Positions 26,225-34,880 of a stretch of DNA of 64,000 nt are shown piece by piece. How positions within the stretch are numbered: the first letter of the stretch is position 1; every line of letters starts with the position of its first letter. Under the pieces are notes generated by a model that saw only the letters and a program-made list of their open reading frames with translations, did not search any database and was not told the origin of the DNA. Origin of the DNA: Acidobacteriota bacterium. Lineage in GTDB: Bacteria; Acidobacteriota; Aminicenantia; Aminicenantales; Saccharicenantaceae. The stretch is taken from assembly GCA_022711665.1 (NCBI GenBank), contig JAKLEN010000002.1:310001-374000 (forward strand), given 5' to 3'. The translations under genes and the position numbers were made by a program.

Positions 26225-26481
26225 GGCCCGGGCCGGCGCGGAGCGGACCCTGGGGAGCGGAGGCCAGAATCATGGCCGAGCACTCGAGGCCGTGATTCTG
26301 AGAAATATCTTAAGAAAGCTCTTCCTCCGATATCTCCTAGAAGCATGGCTACGAGCCGCTCCGCCATGCTTCTGATGGTCGCTTCGACGATTACGCTCCC
26401 TGCCGGCCCCCCTCTCCAGCAACGGGGATCATCGAGGCAACGCCCATCGCCGCCTCGAGAGGGAATTCCGGAAATGGGAGA
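26225..26481. other. Intergenic region with two hairpins, no gene
   Basis: The non-coding stretch between the MotA-like gene and the convergent RRM gene runs 26225-26656. Two inverted repeats lie in this part. The first has 13-base arms at 26265-26277 and 26288-26300 with one G-T pair and a 10-base loop; it probably ends the sigma operon. The second has perfect 11-base arms at 26339-26349 and 26363-26373 with a 13-base loop. An open frame across 26345-26653 has no ribosome binding site and crosses the terminator stem, so I do not call it. Confidence 0.5.
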
Positions 26482-26520
26482 AGAAAAAAAGGGCGGACGC
26501 CTCTTTCAAGGCATCCGCCC
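26482..26520 (-). terminator. Rho-independent terminator of the RRM gene
   Basis: Read on the minus strand, an 11-base-pair stem (GGGCGGATGCC paired with GGCGTCCGCCC, arms 26520-26510 and 26501-26491) with an 8-base loop is followed by seven T (26490-26484). This is the clearest intrinsic terminator in the window. It ends the transcript of the RNA-binding protein 137 bases after its stop codon. Confidence 0.85.
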
Positions 26521-26656
26521 GCATTTGCGTACGGATACGCGCGTTCCGGCCGGCGCCGACCGCCCGAGGCAGTCTACGCCAGCCGACAGGGAAGGTCCCT
26601 GGAAGGTCCCTTCCCGCGAAGGTTGTCCCCTCAACGGGGACGGGCTGCGGTGAAGC

Positions 26657-26950
26657 TCAGTAGCGGCCGCGGCCGCCGCCGAACCCGCCGCGGTTCCCGC
26701 CGCCGGCCGGCCGGGGCTGGGCCTCGTTGACCTTGAGGTTGCGGCCCTTGAGGTCCTTGCCGTTCAGGCTTTCGATGGCCTTGACGGCCTCGTCCTTGTT
26801 CGGCATCTCGACGAAGCCGAAGCCGCGAGACTGGCCGCTCATCTTATCGGTGATGATGGCCGCCTTCTCGACCGTTCCGAAGGCCTGGAAGGCCGCCCGG
26901 AGTTCGTCCTCGGTCAGGTTGAAAGAGAGGTTGCCGACGTAAATATTCAT
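26657..26950 (-). CDS. RRM-domain RNA-binding protein with glycine-rich tail
   Basis: Protein of 97 aa. One RNA recognition motif covers residues 1-78: RNP2 IYVGNL at 3-8 and RNP1 RGFGFVEM near 41-48. A Gly/Arg-rich tail (GGGNRGGFGGGRGRY) follows. This layout matches bacterial and cyanobacterial Rbp proteins that bind single-stranded RNA, often cold- or stress-induced. Start ATG 26950 follows AAGGAG. An in-frame ATG 18 codons upstream precedes a stretch with no family similarity. It is monocistronic, with a long 5' region and a strong terminator. Confidence 0.92.
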   Translation of the reverse strand: MNIYVGNLSFNLTEDELRAAFQAFGTVEKAAIITDKMSGQSRGFGFVEMPNKDEAVKAIESLNGKDLKGRNLKVNEAQPRPAGGGNRGGFGGGRGRY

Positions 26951-27190
26951 CTCGTCTCCTTCGACGAAGGGTCCAGCCGGTGGCAAACCGGCCGCCCTGT
27001 TCAAAGAATCGATCGCAATAAAGAGGAGAACGACGGCTGTTTGGGCCTCAGGCCTCCGTGCCTTTATCCGACCCGCGCCCCCGACCCCGGGGGAGCCGTT
27101 AGAGTATCACAAAACACCGCCGGCGCAAAATCAATATTTTTTTCAATTACAGAGCGGGCCGGCGGGGGGAGGCCGTCGAGCCTCTCCATG
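26951..27190. other. Divergent intergenic region upstream of the RRM gene
   Basis: The divergent gap between the RRM gene and the giant-protein operon runs to 27333; the operon promoter is listed separately. An AT-rich patch (27125-27152) is the lowest-GC spot nearby. On the minus strand it is followed by TGTGATACT (27115-27107), which looks like an extended -10 box for the RRM gene with a poorly spaced TTGATT upstream. That implies an RRM mRNA leader of about 150 bases, long enough for post-transcriptional control. I see no other gene here. Confidence 0.4.
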
Positions 27191-27219
27191 TTGACTCGGC
27201 CGGACTCTTGGTCTATAAG
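27191..27219 (+). promoter_or_regulatory. Promoter of the two-giant-protein operon
   Basis: TTGACT (27191-27196), 17 bases, TATAAG (27214-27219), a near-consensus match. The leader to ATG 27334 is about 107 bases. Confidence 0.65.
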
Positions 27220-27333
27220 GACCTCAGCCATCATGCGCGCGAGTCTCCGCCCGGACCGCCGTACCGTTCACCGCCGCTCTCCCTTCGCTCCGATCCCGGG
27301 ACCGAAACTCCATTCCCTTTGACGGGGGTTGCC

Positions 27334-30300
27334 ATGAGCCAAGACGAGAAAGTCCGCGACGACGGCCCGGCGCCCGGCGGGACGGAGGATAAGGGCCAGC
27401 CCCGCGAGCTGACCCGGCGCACCTTCCTCTATCTTGCCGGCATCGCCGGCGTCAGCCCGGTCCTCGACGGGCTCGACCCGGACCAGGTCGCCAGGCCCCA
27501 GACCCTCCGGCCGAAGGCCGCCGCCCGGGTTCAGCCGGCTGCGCTGAACCTTCACATCCCGGTCCTGCGGCCCGACGACCTCCTGGCCCTCGACTTCGAG
27601 TGCGTCAATCTGACGGTCAAGCCCGGGGCGCCGCCCCGGCTCGTCCGGCGGAACGCCTCGGCCCCGGCGTATATCATCGTCCATTTCCCGCCGCAGCACA
27701 TCGCCGAGCAGGCCTTCTTCGAAACCACGCCCGAGTTCAACGCCGATCCCAAGGAGCCGACCACGGCCGAGACGCCGGCCCCGCCGCCCGTTCAGGCCCG
27801 CATCTCCGGCCCTTCCCGGCTGGCCTTCGTCGTTCCCGAGGCCGTCGAGTCCATCCCCCTGACGCTCGAGTCGCTCCTGGCCTGGGAGAACTTCGAGCCC
27901 AGCCTTGTGCCGGTGGCCCTGGCGCCGAAGATCCCGGTCAGGGCCCAGGCCAAGCCCGGCGCGAGCCCGGCGGCCGGCCGCCGCCCCGCCGCCGCCGCGT
28001 CCGCCTCCGGCCTGGTCACCGGCGTCAGGACCTACGTCCCGCCGATCGTCCTTCCCGGGGGCCGGCAGGACAGGAACGTCTACCAGGCCCGGATGTCCAA
28101 GCTTCCCGCCCAGGTCAGCGCCGCCCTCCTCAAGATCATCGAGCCGGCGGCCCATCAGACTGCCCTCGAGCTCCCCTACCGGCTCTTCCTCTCGCCCCAC
28201 GCCCTCAACGTCTGGGCCCACGCGGTCCAGCCTGTCACCCGCGGCGGCCGGACCGAGCTCTGGCACACGCGCCTGGCCGCGGCCGGCCCCGACGGGACGA
28301 TCGCCGACACGGCGACACCGCTGATGGCCGTCCGGGCCGTCTGGTCGCCCGACTGCAAGGCCGACGCGCCGGCGCCGGGCCCCGGCCATTCCAACGCGCC
28401 GTTCCGGATGTCTCTCGACCGCCAGGACCGCCACGAGATCGTCCACCTGACCAGCAATTTCTCGCTCAAGCTCGGCACGAAGGCCTGGGAGCCCAAGCCC
28501 GTCGAGGTCGAGCGGCTGATGCTGACGTCCCTCGGCGGCTGGCTCGATTCCTCGGGCGCCTGGCTGCCGACGCCCCTCTCGGTCGAGGAATGGCGCCACC
28601 GGGCGACCCTCGGCCGGGACCACTACGTCAAGGTGGTCTACAAGGGCTTCCTGATGCCCTTCGGCCACGCGGCCTCGCTCATCAAGGTCACCGAGCGGAA
28701 GTTCCGCAAGGGAGCGGACGGGCGTCAGATCGCCTACCTCTTCCAGCGCATGTACATCGTCGTCCGCGATCCCGAGAAGACCTTCCCGGCGCCGTTCCAG
28801 CCGGCCGACGGCCGCGAGATCCCCTTCCGGGCGGTCCGCATCACGAGCCTCATGACCCCGCCGCTCGAGGATCCGGCGGCCAGCGAGATCCTGCCCGGCG
28901 CCCTCCAATCGGCGTTCTGGCCGCGCGTCCAGAACAGGGACTTCCTGTTCCACTGCCAGGCCGCTGACTGGGCCGGCGAGCGCGTCGAGTTCGCCATGCC
29001 CATGGCCTTCGTCGACGCCATCTACGCCTTCGATCCCAATAAGATGCAGTCGGTCGCGCCGGTCTACAGCCAGAAATCCGAGCTGGAACGCCGGCGGCCG
29101 GCCCTCAACGGCCAGACGGTCGCCTTCGCCGCGGCGGCCAAGAAGGGCGACACCGACCTCGAGGTCGAGTCCATCAGCTTCGCCGTCCGGACCCCGGCCG
29201 GCCGCCTCTCGCCGGCCGAGTGGCGTGACCGGGACCAGCCGCTGTTCTTCCCGGTCATGGAGGAAGCGGCCGTCTCCATCCCGGCCCTGAAGGCCATGGT
29301 CGGCCTGGGCGGCACGGCTATCAGCTACCCCCGGGCCTACCTCGAGAGCGGCCTGGGCGGGGGGAACAAGGGCGAGGTCTTCGCGGCCATCGCCGCGGCG
29401 CCGGTCCTCGACTTCGGCGGCCAGGGCGACAAGGCCGGCGGCGTGGCCTCTCCGAGCTTCCCCATCGTCGGCCTGTCGCGGGCCCTTGGCCCGGTCGGCG
29501 GGCTGCTGCCCGAGGGCGCGGGCGACCCCCTGGCCGCGGCCGAGAGCGCCCTGGCCGACGCCGTCGGCGGCCGCTTCGACCCGGCCAAGTTCTTCAACGA
29601 CCAGGCCAAGCTCCTGGGCGGCATCCTTCTCAAGGACATCATCCGGGCCGTGGCCGACTTCATGTCGGGCGGCGACGCCGCCCTGACCATCAAGAACGAG
29701 GTCCAGCAGGACGCCGCCGGCCTGCCGTCCGCGGTCCGCACCTACATGACCTGGAAGCCCGACCTCCAGGACTTCACCATCTTCGTGGCCGGCCGCGACG
29801 GCAACAAGGCCAGCCTGACCCTCGACGTCAAGAACATCGTCTACCTGGACGGCCGGGAGCCCGACTACGAGCTCAAGGGCGAGCTGAAGGATTTCACCCT
29901 CGACCTCATCAATCCCATCATCAGCCTGATCCGGGTCGAGTTCGACCGCTTCGTCTTCACCGCCAGGAAGGGCCAGAAGACCGATTTCGATCCCAAGATC
30001 GCCAAGATCGAGTTCGCCGGGCCGCTCGACTTCGTCAAGGAGCTCCTGGACACCATCAAGCTGCCCGGCTCGGGCGACGGCGGCGGGCTGGGCGGGCCGA
30101 TCATCGACATCGGGACCTCCGGGGCCACCCTCGGCTACACGTTCAACATCCCGACGCTGGCCTTCGGCGTCTTCAGCCTGCAGAACATGAAATTCACGGC
30201 CGCCGTGACCCTGCCCTTCACCGGCGACCCGCTGACCTTCCGCTTCGCCTTCAACGAGCGCTCCAACCCGTTCCTGCTGACCGTGTCCCTGTTCGGCGGC

Positions 30301-30726
30301 GGCGGCTTCTTCGCCATCGAGCTCCAGCCCCAGGGCATCAAGCTCATCGAGGGCTCGCTCGAGTTCGGCGGCTCGTTCGCCATGAACATCGGCGTGGCCA
30401 GCGGCGGCGTGACGCTCATGGCCGGCATCTATTTCAGGTACGAGGACGACAACGTCACCATCAGCGGCTATGTCCGCTGCGTCGGCTGCCTGGACGTCCT
30501 GGGCATCATCAGCATCTCGGCCGAGTTCTACCTGGCCCTGACCTACGAACAGGCCACCAACCGGGTCTGGGGCCAGGCCTCGCTGACGGTCAAGGTCAAG
30601 GTCCTGTTCTTCAGCGCCAAGGTGACGCTCAAGGTCGAGCGGTCCTTCGGCCACTCGCCGGCGCCGCTGTTCGCCGATATCATGGACGAGAGCCACTGGC
30701 TCGATTACTGCGAGGCCTTCGCTTAA
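27334..30726 (+). CDS. Giant Tat-signal protein of unknown function (operon partner 1)
   Basis: Protein of 1130 aa. A hydrophilic start is followed by a twin-arginine signal, LTRRTFLYLAGIAGVSP, with RR at 28-29, which suggests export in a folded state. After an Ala/Pro linker (PPPVQ, then ASPAAGRRPAAAAS around 205-230) the protein is largely beta-rich. The last ~270 residues are a dense series of strands separated by short turns (FRFAFNERSNPFLLTVSLFGGGGFFAIEL). They contain two close Cys in YVRCVGCLDV and end WLDYCEAFA. No transmembrane helix, enzyme motif or known domain is visible. It is followed 24 bases later by a still larger unknown protein, so the two are co-transcribed. An ATG 42 codons upstream lies in the leader and was not used. 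Confidence 0.8.
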   Translation: MSQDEKVRDDGPAPGGTEDKGQPRELTRRTFLYLAGIAGVSPVLDGLDPDQVARPQTLRPKAAARVQPAALNLHIPVLRPDDLLALDFECVNLTVKPGAPPRLVRRNASAPAYIIVHFPPQHIAEQAFFETTPEFNADPKEPTTAETPAPPPVQARISGPSRLAFVVPEAVESIPLTLESLLAWENFEPSLVPVALAPKIPVRAQAKPGASPAAGRRPAAAASASGLVTGVRTYVPPIVLPGGRQDRNVYQARMSKLPAQVSAALLKIIEPAAHQTALELPYRLFLSPHALNVWAHAVQPVTRGGRTELWHTRLAAAGPDGTIADTATPLMAVRAVWSPDCKADAPAPGPGHSNAPFRMSLDRQDRHEIVHLTSNFSLKLGTKAWEPKPVEVERLMLTSLGGWLDSSGAWLPTPLSVEEWRHRATLGRDHYVKVVYKGFLMPFGHAASLIKVTERKFRKGADGRQIAYLFQRMYIVVRDPEKTFPAPFQPADGREIPFRAVRITSLMTPPLEDPAASEILPGALQSAFWPRVQNRDFLFHCQAADWAGERVEFAMPMAFVDAIYAFDPNKMQSVAPVYSQKSELERRRPALNGQTVAFAAAAKKGDTDLEVESISFAVRTPAGRLSPAEWRDRDQPLFFPVMEEAAVSIPALKAMVGLGGTAISYPRAYLESGLGGGNKGEVFAAIAAAPVLDFGGQGDKAGGVASPSFPIVGLSRALGPVGGLLPEGAGDPLAAAESALADAVGGRFDPAKFFNDQAKLLGGILLKDIIRAVADFMSGGDAALTIKNEVQQDAAGLPSAVRTYMTWKPDLQDFTIFVAGRDGNKASLTLDVKNIVYLDGREPDYELKGELKDFTLDLINPIISLIRVEFDRFVFTARKGQKTDFDPKIAKIEFAGPLDFVKELLDTIKLPGSGDGGGLGGPIIDIGTSGATLGYTFNIPTLAFGVFSLQNMKFTAAVTLPFTGDPLTFRFAFNERSNPFLLTVSLFGGGGFFAIELQPQGIKLIEGSLEFGGSFAMNIGVASGGVTLMAGIYFRYEDDNVTISGYVRCVGCLDVLGIISISAEFYLALTYEQATNRVWGQASLTVKVKVLFFSAKVTLKVERSFGHSPAPLFADIMDESHWLDYCEAFA

Positions 30727-30750
30727 GGCCCGCGGAGAGGGAGAGACGCC

Positions 30751-33700
30751 ATGGCCAAACCGGAGATCCTCTGGGCCTTCCTGCCGAACGGCATCAAGGG
30801 CGGCAAGCTGAAGTTCTCGGCGGCGGTGTCGATCCGCCTGCCCGAGGCGGCCGGCCCGAATCCGAACCTCGGGCTCTTCCCCGAGGTTTTAAGCTGGGCG
30901 GCGACGGTCAAGGACCTGACCTTCGACCTCCAGTTCGAGAAGGGGACGCCCATTCAGGCCGTGCGGACCAGCCCCGACCCGGACCCCGAGCTTTGGCAGG
31001 CCATCTTCCAGCCGGACTCGCCCGTTCTGCCCTACAAGTTCGCCGACCTGACCAAGAGCCCGGTCTTCGCCTTCCCGGTCCGGCACGTCCGGTCCTTCCT
31101 GGCGCAGCAGTACATCAACGTGGCCGCCGAATCGCCCGAGGCGCCGCCGGCCATGGAGACCGTGTTCCGCAACGAGGGCCTGGCCCAGGTCCGGCTGAAG
31201 CCGGTGACCCAGCCGCGCTTCGCCCAGGCCGTCCGGCTGCGGACGACCGAGCAGGTCCTGGCCCAGGGCGTTCGGGCCAAGGCCGAAGGGCAGAAGGTCC
31301 GTGCCTTTCCGGCGGCGGCCAAGCCCTCGCCGCCGCAGGATTTCTACCTGCTCCGCCTCTGCCATCGGCCCAAGAACAAGGCCGTCATCGACCCCAAGAC
31401 GAAGCGGCCGGTCGTGCCCCGCGTGCCCATCAAGCCGCCCGAGCTCGACTTCCATCAGGCCGTCTCCCACCTGGCCAATTACCCCGCCCTGATGCGGCTC
31501 CTGGGACTGGCCCTCGACTTCGAGGTCGATCTGCCGGCCGGGCGCCTGCCGGCGACCGGCCTGGTCCGCGTCTCGCCGCGCGGCCGCGACGACCGCTGGG
31601 CCTGGACGAAATACGCCCTCGATCAGGCCAAGGGGACCTTCGCCCCGGTCTCGCGGGAGTCCCGGCCCGACGTCGTCGACGGCTTCCTCGATCTCTCGGA
31701 CGACGAGCGCTACGACCTCGTCGAGGTCGACGTGGACGGCGCCGCCCTTAAGGCCGCCGACCTGGCCGACCAGGCGGAGGACTCGGCCACCGCCGACCTG
31801 CCGGCGCTGCGCTCGAGCGGCATCTCGGTCGTCCGGACGGGCAACGCCGTCTTCGTGGCCGAGGCCTTCCGGGCCGCCCTGGAGCTCAACCAGTCCTTCG
31901 AGAAGCGGCGCGAGCTGACCTTCTACGCCGAGGACCTGGTCCAGGGCTATCGCGTCGACGTCTGGGACGAGGCCGGCGGGGCCTGGCGGTCCCTCTGCCG
32001 GCGCGTCGGGACCTACCGCTTCCTGCGCTCCGGGCGGGACGTTACCCTCGAAGACGAGGGCTTCGTCTCCGAGAGCGTGACCCAGGCGGCCGACGATTCC
32101 TCCGACGACATCTTCACCCACGAATCCATCTTCACCTGGAACGGCTGGAGCCTCGTCGCGCCGCGGCCTGGCCGGACGATCGACGAGGAGGACAAGGCGG
32201 CCGACATCCAGAGCCGGGCGGCCACCGCCTTCCGGCTGGAGGCCCGGTTCAAGCCCCCGGCCGGCTCGCTGCCGCGGCTGCGCTTCGGGCAGCGCTACCG
32301 CCTGCGGGCCCGGGCCGTGGACCTGGCCGGCAACGGCGTCGGGCCCGACTCGCCCGACTCGTCCAGGGCCATACCCGCGCCGCCCAGGGAGCCCTACGCC
32401 TATTCCCGGTTCGATCCCGTCCCGCCGCCCGTCGTCGTGCCGCGCCAGGCGGCCAAGCGCGGCGAGTCCGTCGACGCCGTGATCATCCGCAGCTTCAACG
32501 ACGGGATCGACAAGGACGCCGTCCCGACCGGCGAGTCGGCCGAGCGGCACATCGTGCCGCCCAAGACCTCCCAGCTCGGGGCCGAGACCCACGGCATGTT
32601 CGACGCCGCGGGCGGCGGCCTGCGGAAAGACATCTACGAGATCCTCTGCCGCAAGGACCCCGGCCAGCTCCAGGAAGTCGAGCCGGGCCAGGAGATCGAG
32701 CTGCCCTACTTCCCCGATCCCTGGGCCCTGGGCGCGGTCGTCCGCGGCCTGCCCGGCGTCCCGGCCGACAAGCCCCTGCGCCTGGACTTCTCCGGCGAGT
32801 GGCCGGCCAAGCGGCCCTTCCGCCTGCGGATCGAGGAAGGCGACCGGCCGGCCGCGTGGGACGAGTCGTCGCGCGTCCTGACCGTGCCCCTGAAGAAGTC
32901 CGACGTCGTCACCCTGCAGCTGAGCTGCTGGTTCCCGCCCCAGATCCTGCCCCACCTGGGGCTCTATCGCTGGCTGGAGAAGCCGGAGCTTGTCCTGCCG
33001 CCCAAGATCCTCCAGGCGCCGCAGGCGACGGCGCCCCTGCTCGTCGCCCCGCCCGGCCTGAGGCCGGCCGGCGCCGGTGACGAGTCCCGGCCGGCGGCGG
33101 CCGCCAGGCCCCAGGCCGCGCGGCTCCAGGCCCGGCCGGTCCAGGCGGCCAAGGTCGCCCCCCAGGCCGCGGCGGCCCAGATCAAGCCTGTCGAGCTCGG
33201 GCCCGTGTTCCAGCTTCCCAGGATCGATCTGGCCCGGCTGCGGAAGATCGCCCTCGACGGCTCGCACTGGATGATGACCCCCTTCCGGACCGTGACCCTC
33301 GTTCACGCCGTCCAGCAGCCCCTCGGCCGGCCCGGGGCCAAGACCTTCGGGGTCCGCCGCGGGCTCGGCGACACGCATGCCGTGTTCGAGGCCAACCTCG
33401 ACGTCCACGGCTCGAGCAGCCAGAAGTTCGACCTGGCGGCCGTCTGGAAGGAACCGGTCGACAACGTCCGGGAAAAAGCCTGGCGGACGCTCGACGGCGC
33501 GGCCCACGTGCTGGAACAGCCGCTCGGCCGCGGCCTGACCTCCTTCGCCATGACTGCCGCGACGGACCATCGCCACGAGTTCCGCGACACCAAGTACCGC
33601 CGCGTCACCTACGAGCTGACCGAGACGACGCGCTTCCGGGAGCAGATGCCCGAGGAGATCGCCGCGAGCCCCGAGCTCCTCATCCGCAAGAGCGAGCCGA

Positions 33701-34806
33701 TCACGATCGACGTGCCCAACGCCGCGCCGCCCGCCCTGCCGGGCATCGTCTATATCGTCCCGACCTTCGGCTGGGAACGGAACCGCGAGCCGGGCAAGTT
33801 CACCAGCCGCCGCAAGGGCGGCGGCCTGCGGGTCTACCTCGAGCGGCCCTGGTTCTCGAGCGGCGACGGCGAGCTCCTCGGCGTCGTCCTGCCGCCGACG
33901 CCCGGCGTGCCGTCCGGCCTTTCGGTCCGGGAGCGGACGGCGGAAGTCCGGACGTCAGGCGGGCGAACGGCCCAGGCCCGGCCGAAGCCGGCCTCGAGGG
34001 CGGTCCTGGCCGCGACGGCCGCGCCGGCCGTTACCGAGGCCCTGCGGCCCTACGTCACGCTCTGGGGCCAGGATCCCCTGTGGCGGGCGGGCTCCATCGC
34101 CACGCCGGAGTATCCGCTGCCGGCCGACTTCGGGCTGGCCGGAGAGGTCCTCGGCGGCCTGGCCCTGCCAGACCTGCCGGGCGTCCCGAGCTTCACGGCC
34201 GTCGGCCACGAGGTCGAGTTCGACGAAGAACGCGGCCTCTGGTTCTGCGACATCGATATCGACCCCCACGACGCCTACTTCCCGTTCGTCAGGCTGGCCC
34301 TGGCCCGCTTCCAGCCCATATCCGTCCCCGGCGCCCACCTGTCCAAGGTGGTGACGGCGGACTTCATCCAGCTGGCCCCCGACCGGACGGTCTCGGTCGC
34401 CTTCAACCGCTCGAACCCGAAGGAGCTCAACGTGACGGTCGGCGGCCCCTCGTACGTGCAGGCCGCGGCCGGGAGCGGGCCGGGCGAGATCGAGGTCTCG
34501 CTCGAGACCCGGAACCTGGCCCTGCCGGACGAGATCGGCTGGACGGCTGTGCCCGAGGCCACGGCCATCCTGAAGGCCCAGCGGGCGGCCGCCGCCGAGC
34601 CGGGGAACTTCCTCTGGGCTGGCAAGATCAAGGTGCCGGCCGGCCTTAAGCTCAAGGTCTGCCGCGTGGCCGTCCGGGAGTACGAAACCTTCGTCTCGGA
34701 CGCGATCGAGCGGCCGGCCCGGACGAAGACCGTCGCGGCCGCGCCGCCGCTCAAGCGGGTCCGCCGCCTGGTCTTCGCCGAGACCTTCCCGTTCCTCGAT
34801 ATCTAG
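30751..34806 (+). CDS. Giant signal-less protein of unknown function (operon partner 2)
   Basis: Protein of 1351 aa with no signal peptide or transmembrane segment. The start is MAKPEILWAFLPNGI, after GGAGAG. Visible parts: an N-terminal beta-rich domain (~1-180); a Pro-rich central region; a fibronectin-like strand pair near 510-530 (FGQRYRLRARAVDLAGNG); and an Ala/Pro/Gln-rich low-complexity linker at ~770-815 (AARPQAARLQARPVQAAK). Further beta-rich segments with YIVPTFGWERNREPG follow, and a compact C-terminal domain ends FAETFPFLDI. No catalytic signature is visible. Size, beta content and pairing with a Tat-exported partner suggest a structural or scaffold role. This is inference; I know no named family. 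Confidence 0.8.
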   Translation: MAKPEILWAFLPNGIKGGKLKFSAAVSIRLPEAAGPNPNLGLFPEVLSWAATVKDLTFDLQFEKGTPIQAVRTSPDPDPELWQAIFQPDSPVLPYKFADLTKSPVFAFPVRHVRSFLAQQYINVAAESPEAPPAMETVFRNEGLAQVRLKPVTQPRFAQAVRLRTTEQVLAQGVRAKAEGQKVRAFPAAAKPSPPQDFYLLRLCHRPKNKAVIDPKTKRPVVPRVPIKPPELDFHQAVSHLANYPALMRLLGLALDFEVDLPAGRLPATGLVRVSPRGRDDRWAWTKYALDQAKGTFAPVSRESRPDVVDGFLDLSDDERYDLVEVDVDGAALKAADLADQAEDSATADLPALRSSGISVVRTGNAVFVAEAFRAALELNQSFEKRRELTFYAEDLVQGYRVDVWDEAGGAWRSLCRRVGTYRFLRSGRDVTLEDEGFVSESVTQAADDSSDDIFTHESIFTWNGWSLVAPRPGRTIDEEDKAADIQSRAATAFRLEARFKPPAGSLPRLRFGQRYRLRARAVDLAGNGVGPDSPDSSRAIPAPPREPYAYSRFDPVPPPVVVPRQAAKRGESVDAVIIRSFNDGIDKDAVPTGESAERHIVPPKTSQLGAETHGMFDAAGGGLRKDIYEILCRKDPGQLQEVEPGQEIELPYFPDPWALGAVVRGLPGVPADKPLRLDFSGEWPAKRPFRLRIEEGDRPAAWDESSRVLTVPLKKSDVVTLQLSCWFPPQILPHLGLYRWLEKPELVLPPKILQAPQATAPLLVAPPGLRPAGAGDESRPAAAARPQAARLQARPVQAAKVAPQAAAAQIKPVELGPVFQLPRIDLARLRKIALDGSHWMMTPFRTVTLVHAVQQPLGRPGAKTFGVRRGLGDTHAVFEANLDVHGSSSQKFDLAAVWKEPVDNVREKAWRTLDGAAHVLEQPLGRGLTSFAMTAATDHRHEFRDTKYRRVTYELTETTRFREQMPEEIAASPELLIRKSEPITIDVPNAAPPALPGIVYIVPTFGWERNREPGKFTSRRKGGGLRVYLERPWFSSGDGELLGVVLPPTPGVPSGLSVRERTAEVRTSGGRTAQARPKPASRAVLAATAAPAVTEALRPYVTLWGQDPLWRAGSIATPEYPLPADFGLAGEVLGGLALPDLPGVPSFTAVGHEVEFDEERGLWFCDIDIDPHDAYFPFVRLALARFQPISVPGAHLSKVVTADFIQLAPDRTVSVAFNRSNPKELNVTVGGPSYVQAAAGSGPGEIEVSLETRNLALPDEIGWTAVPEATAILKAQRAAAAEPGNFLWAGKIKVPAGLKLKVCRVAVREYETFVSDAIERPARTKTVAAAPPLKRVRRLVFAETFPFLDI

Positions 34807-34827
34807 GCTCCGGGCGGGGCCGGTCTA

Positions 34828-34856
34828 TTGACAAGGCCGGCGTCAACCGCTATCGT
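34828..34856 (+). promoter_or_regulatory. Consensus promoter of the AcsE-MetF operon
   Basis: TTGACA (34828-34833), 17 bases, TATCGT (34851-34856). The -35 is a perfect match, the best in the window. The short leader carries AGGAGG before ATG 34881. Confidence 0.7.
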
Positions 34857-34880
34857 GCGTCGAACAGGAGGTTCGCCGTC

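Noticed and set aside
26345..26653. Possible 102-aa gene on the plus strand
   Set aside because: It has no ribosome binding site, crosses the clear terminator stem of the RRM gene, and its composition is unlike neighbouring proteins.
27268..30696. Very long open frame antisense to the first giant protein
   Set aside because: In DNA with a G/C-rich third codon position, stop codons are rare on the opposite strand. The antisense translation is low in hydrophobic periodicity and has no motif, while the sense frame has a Tat signal, promoter and Shine-Dalgarno. The same applies to long antisense frames over the DUF5916 gene, the second giant protein, uvrA and the FGE fusion.
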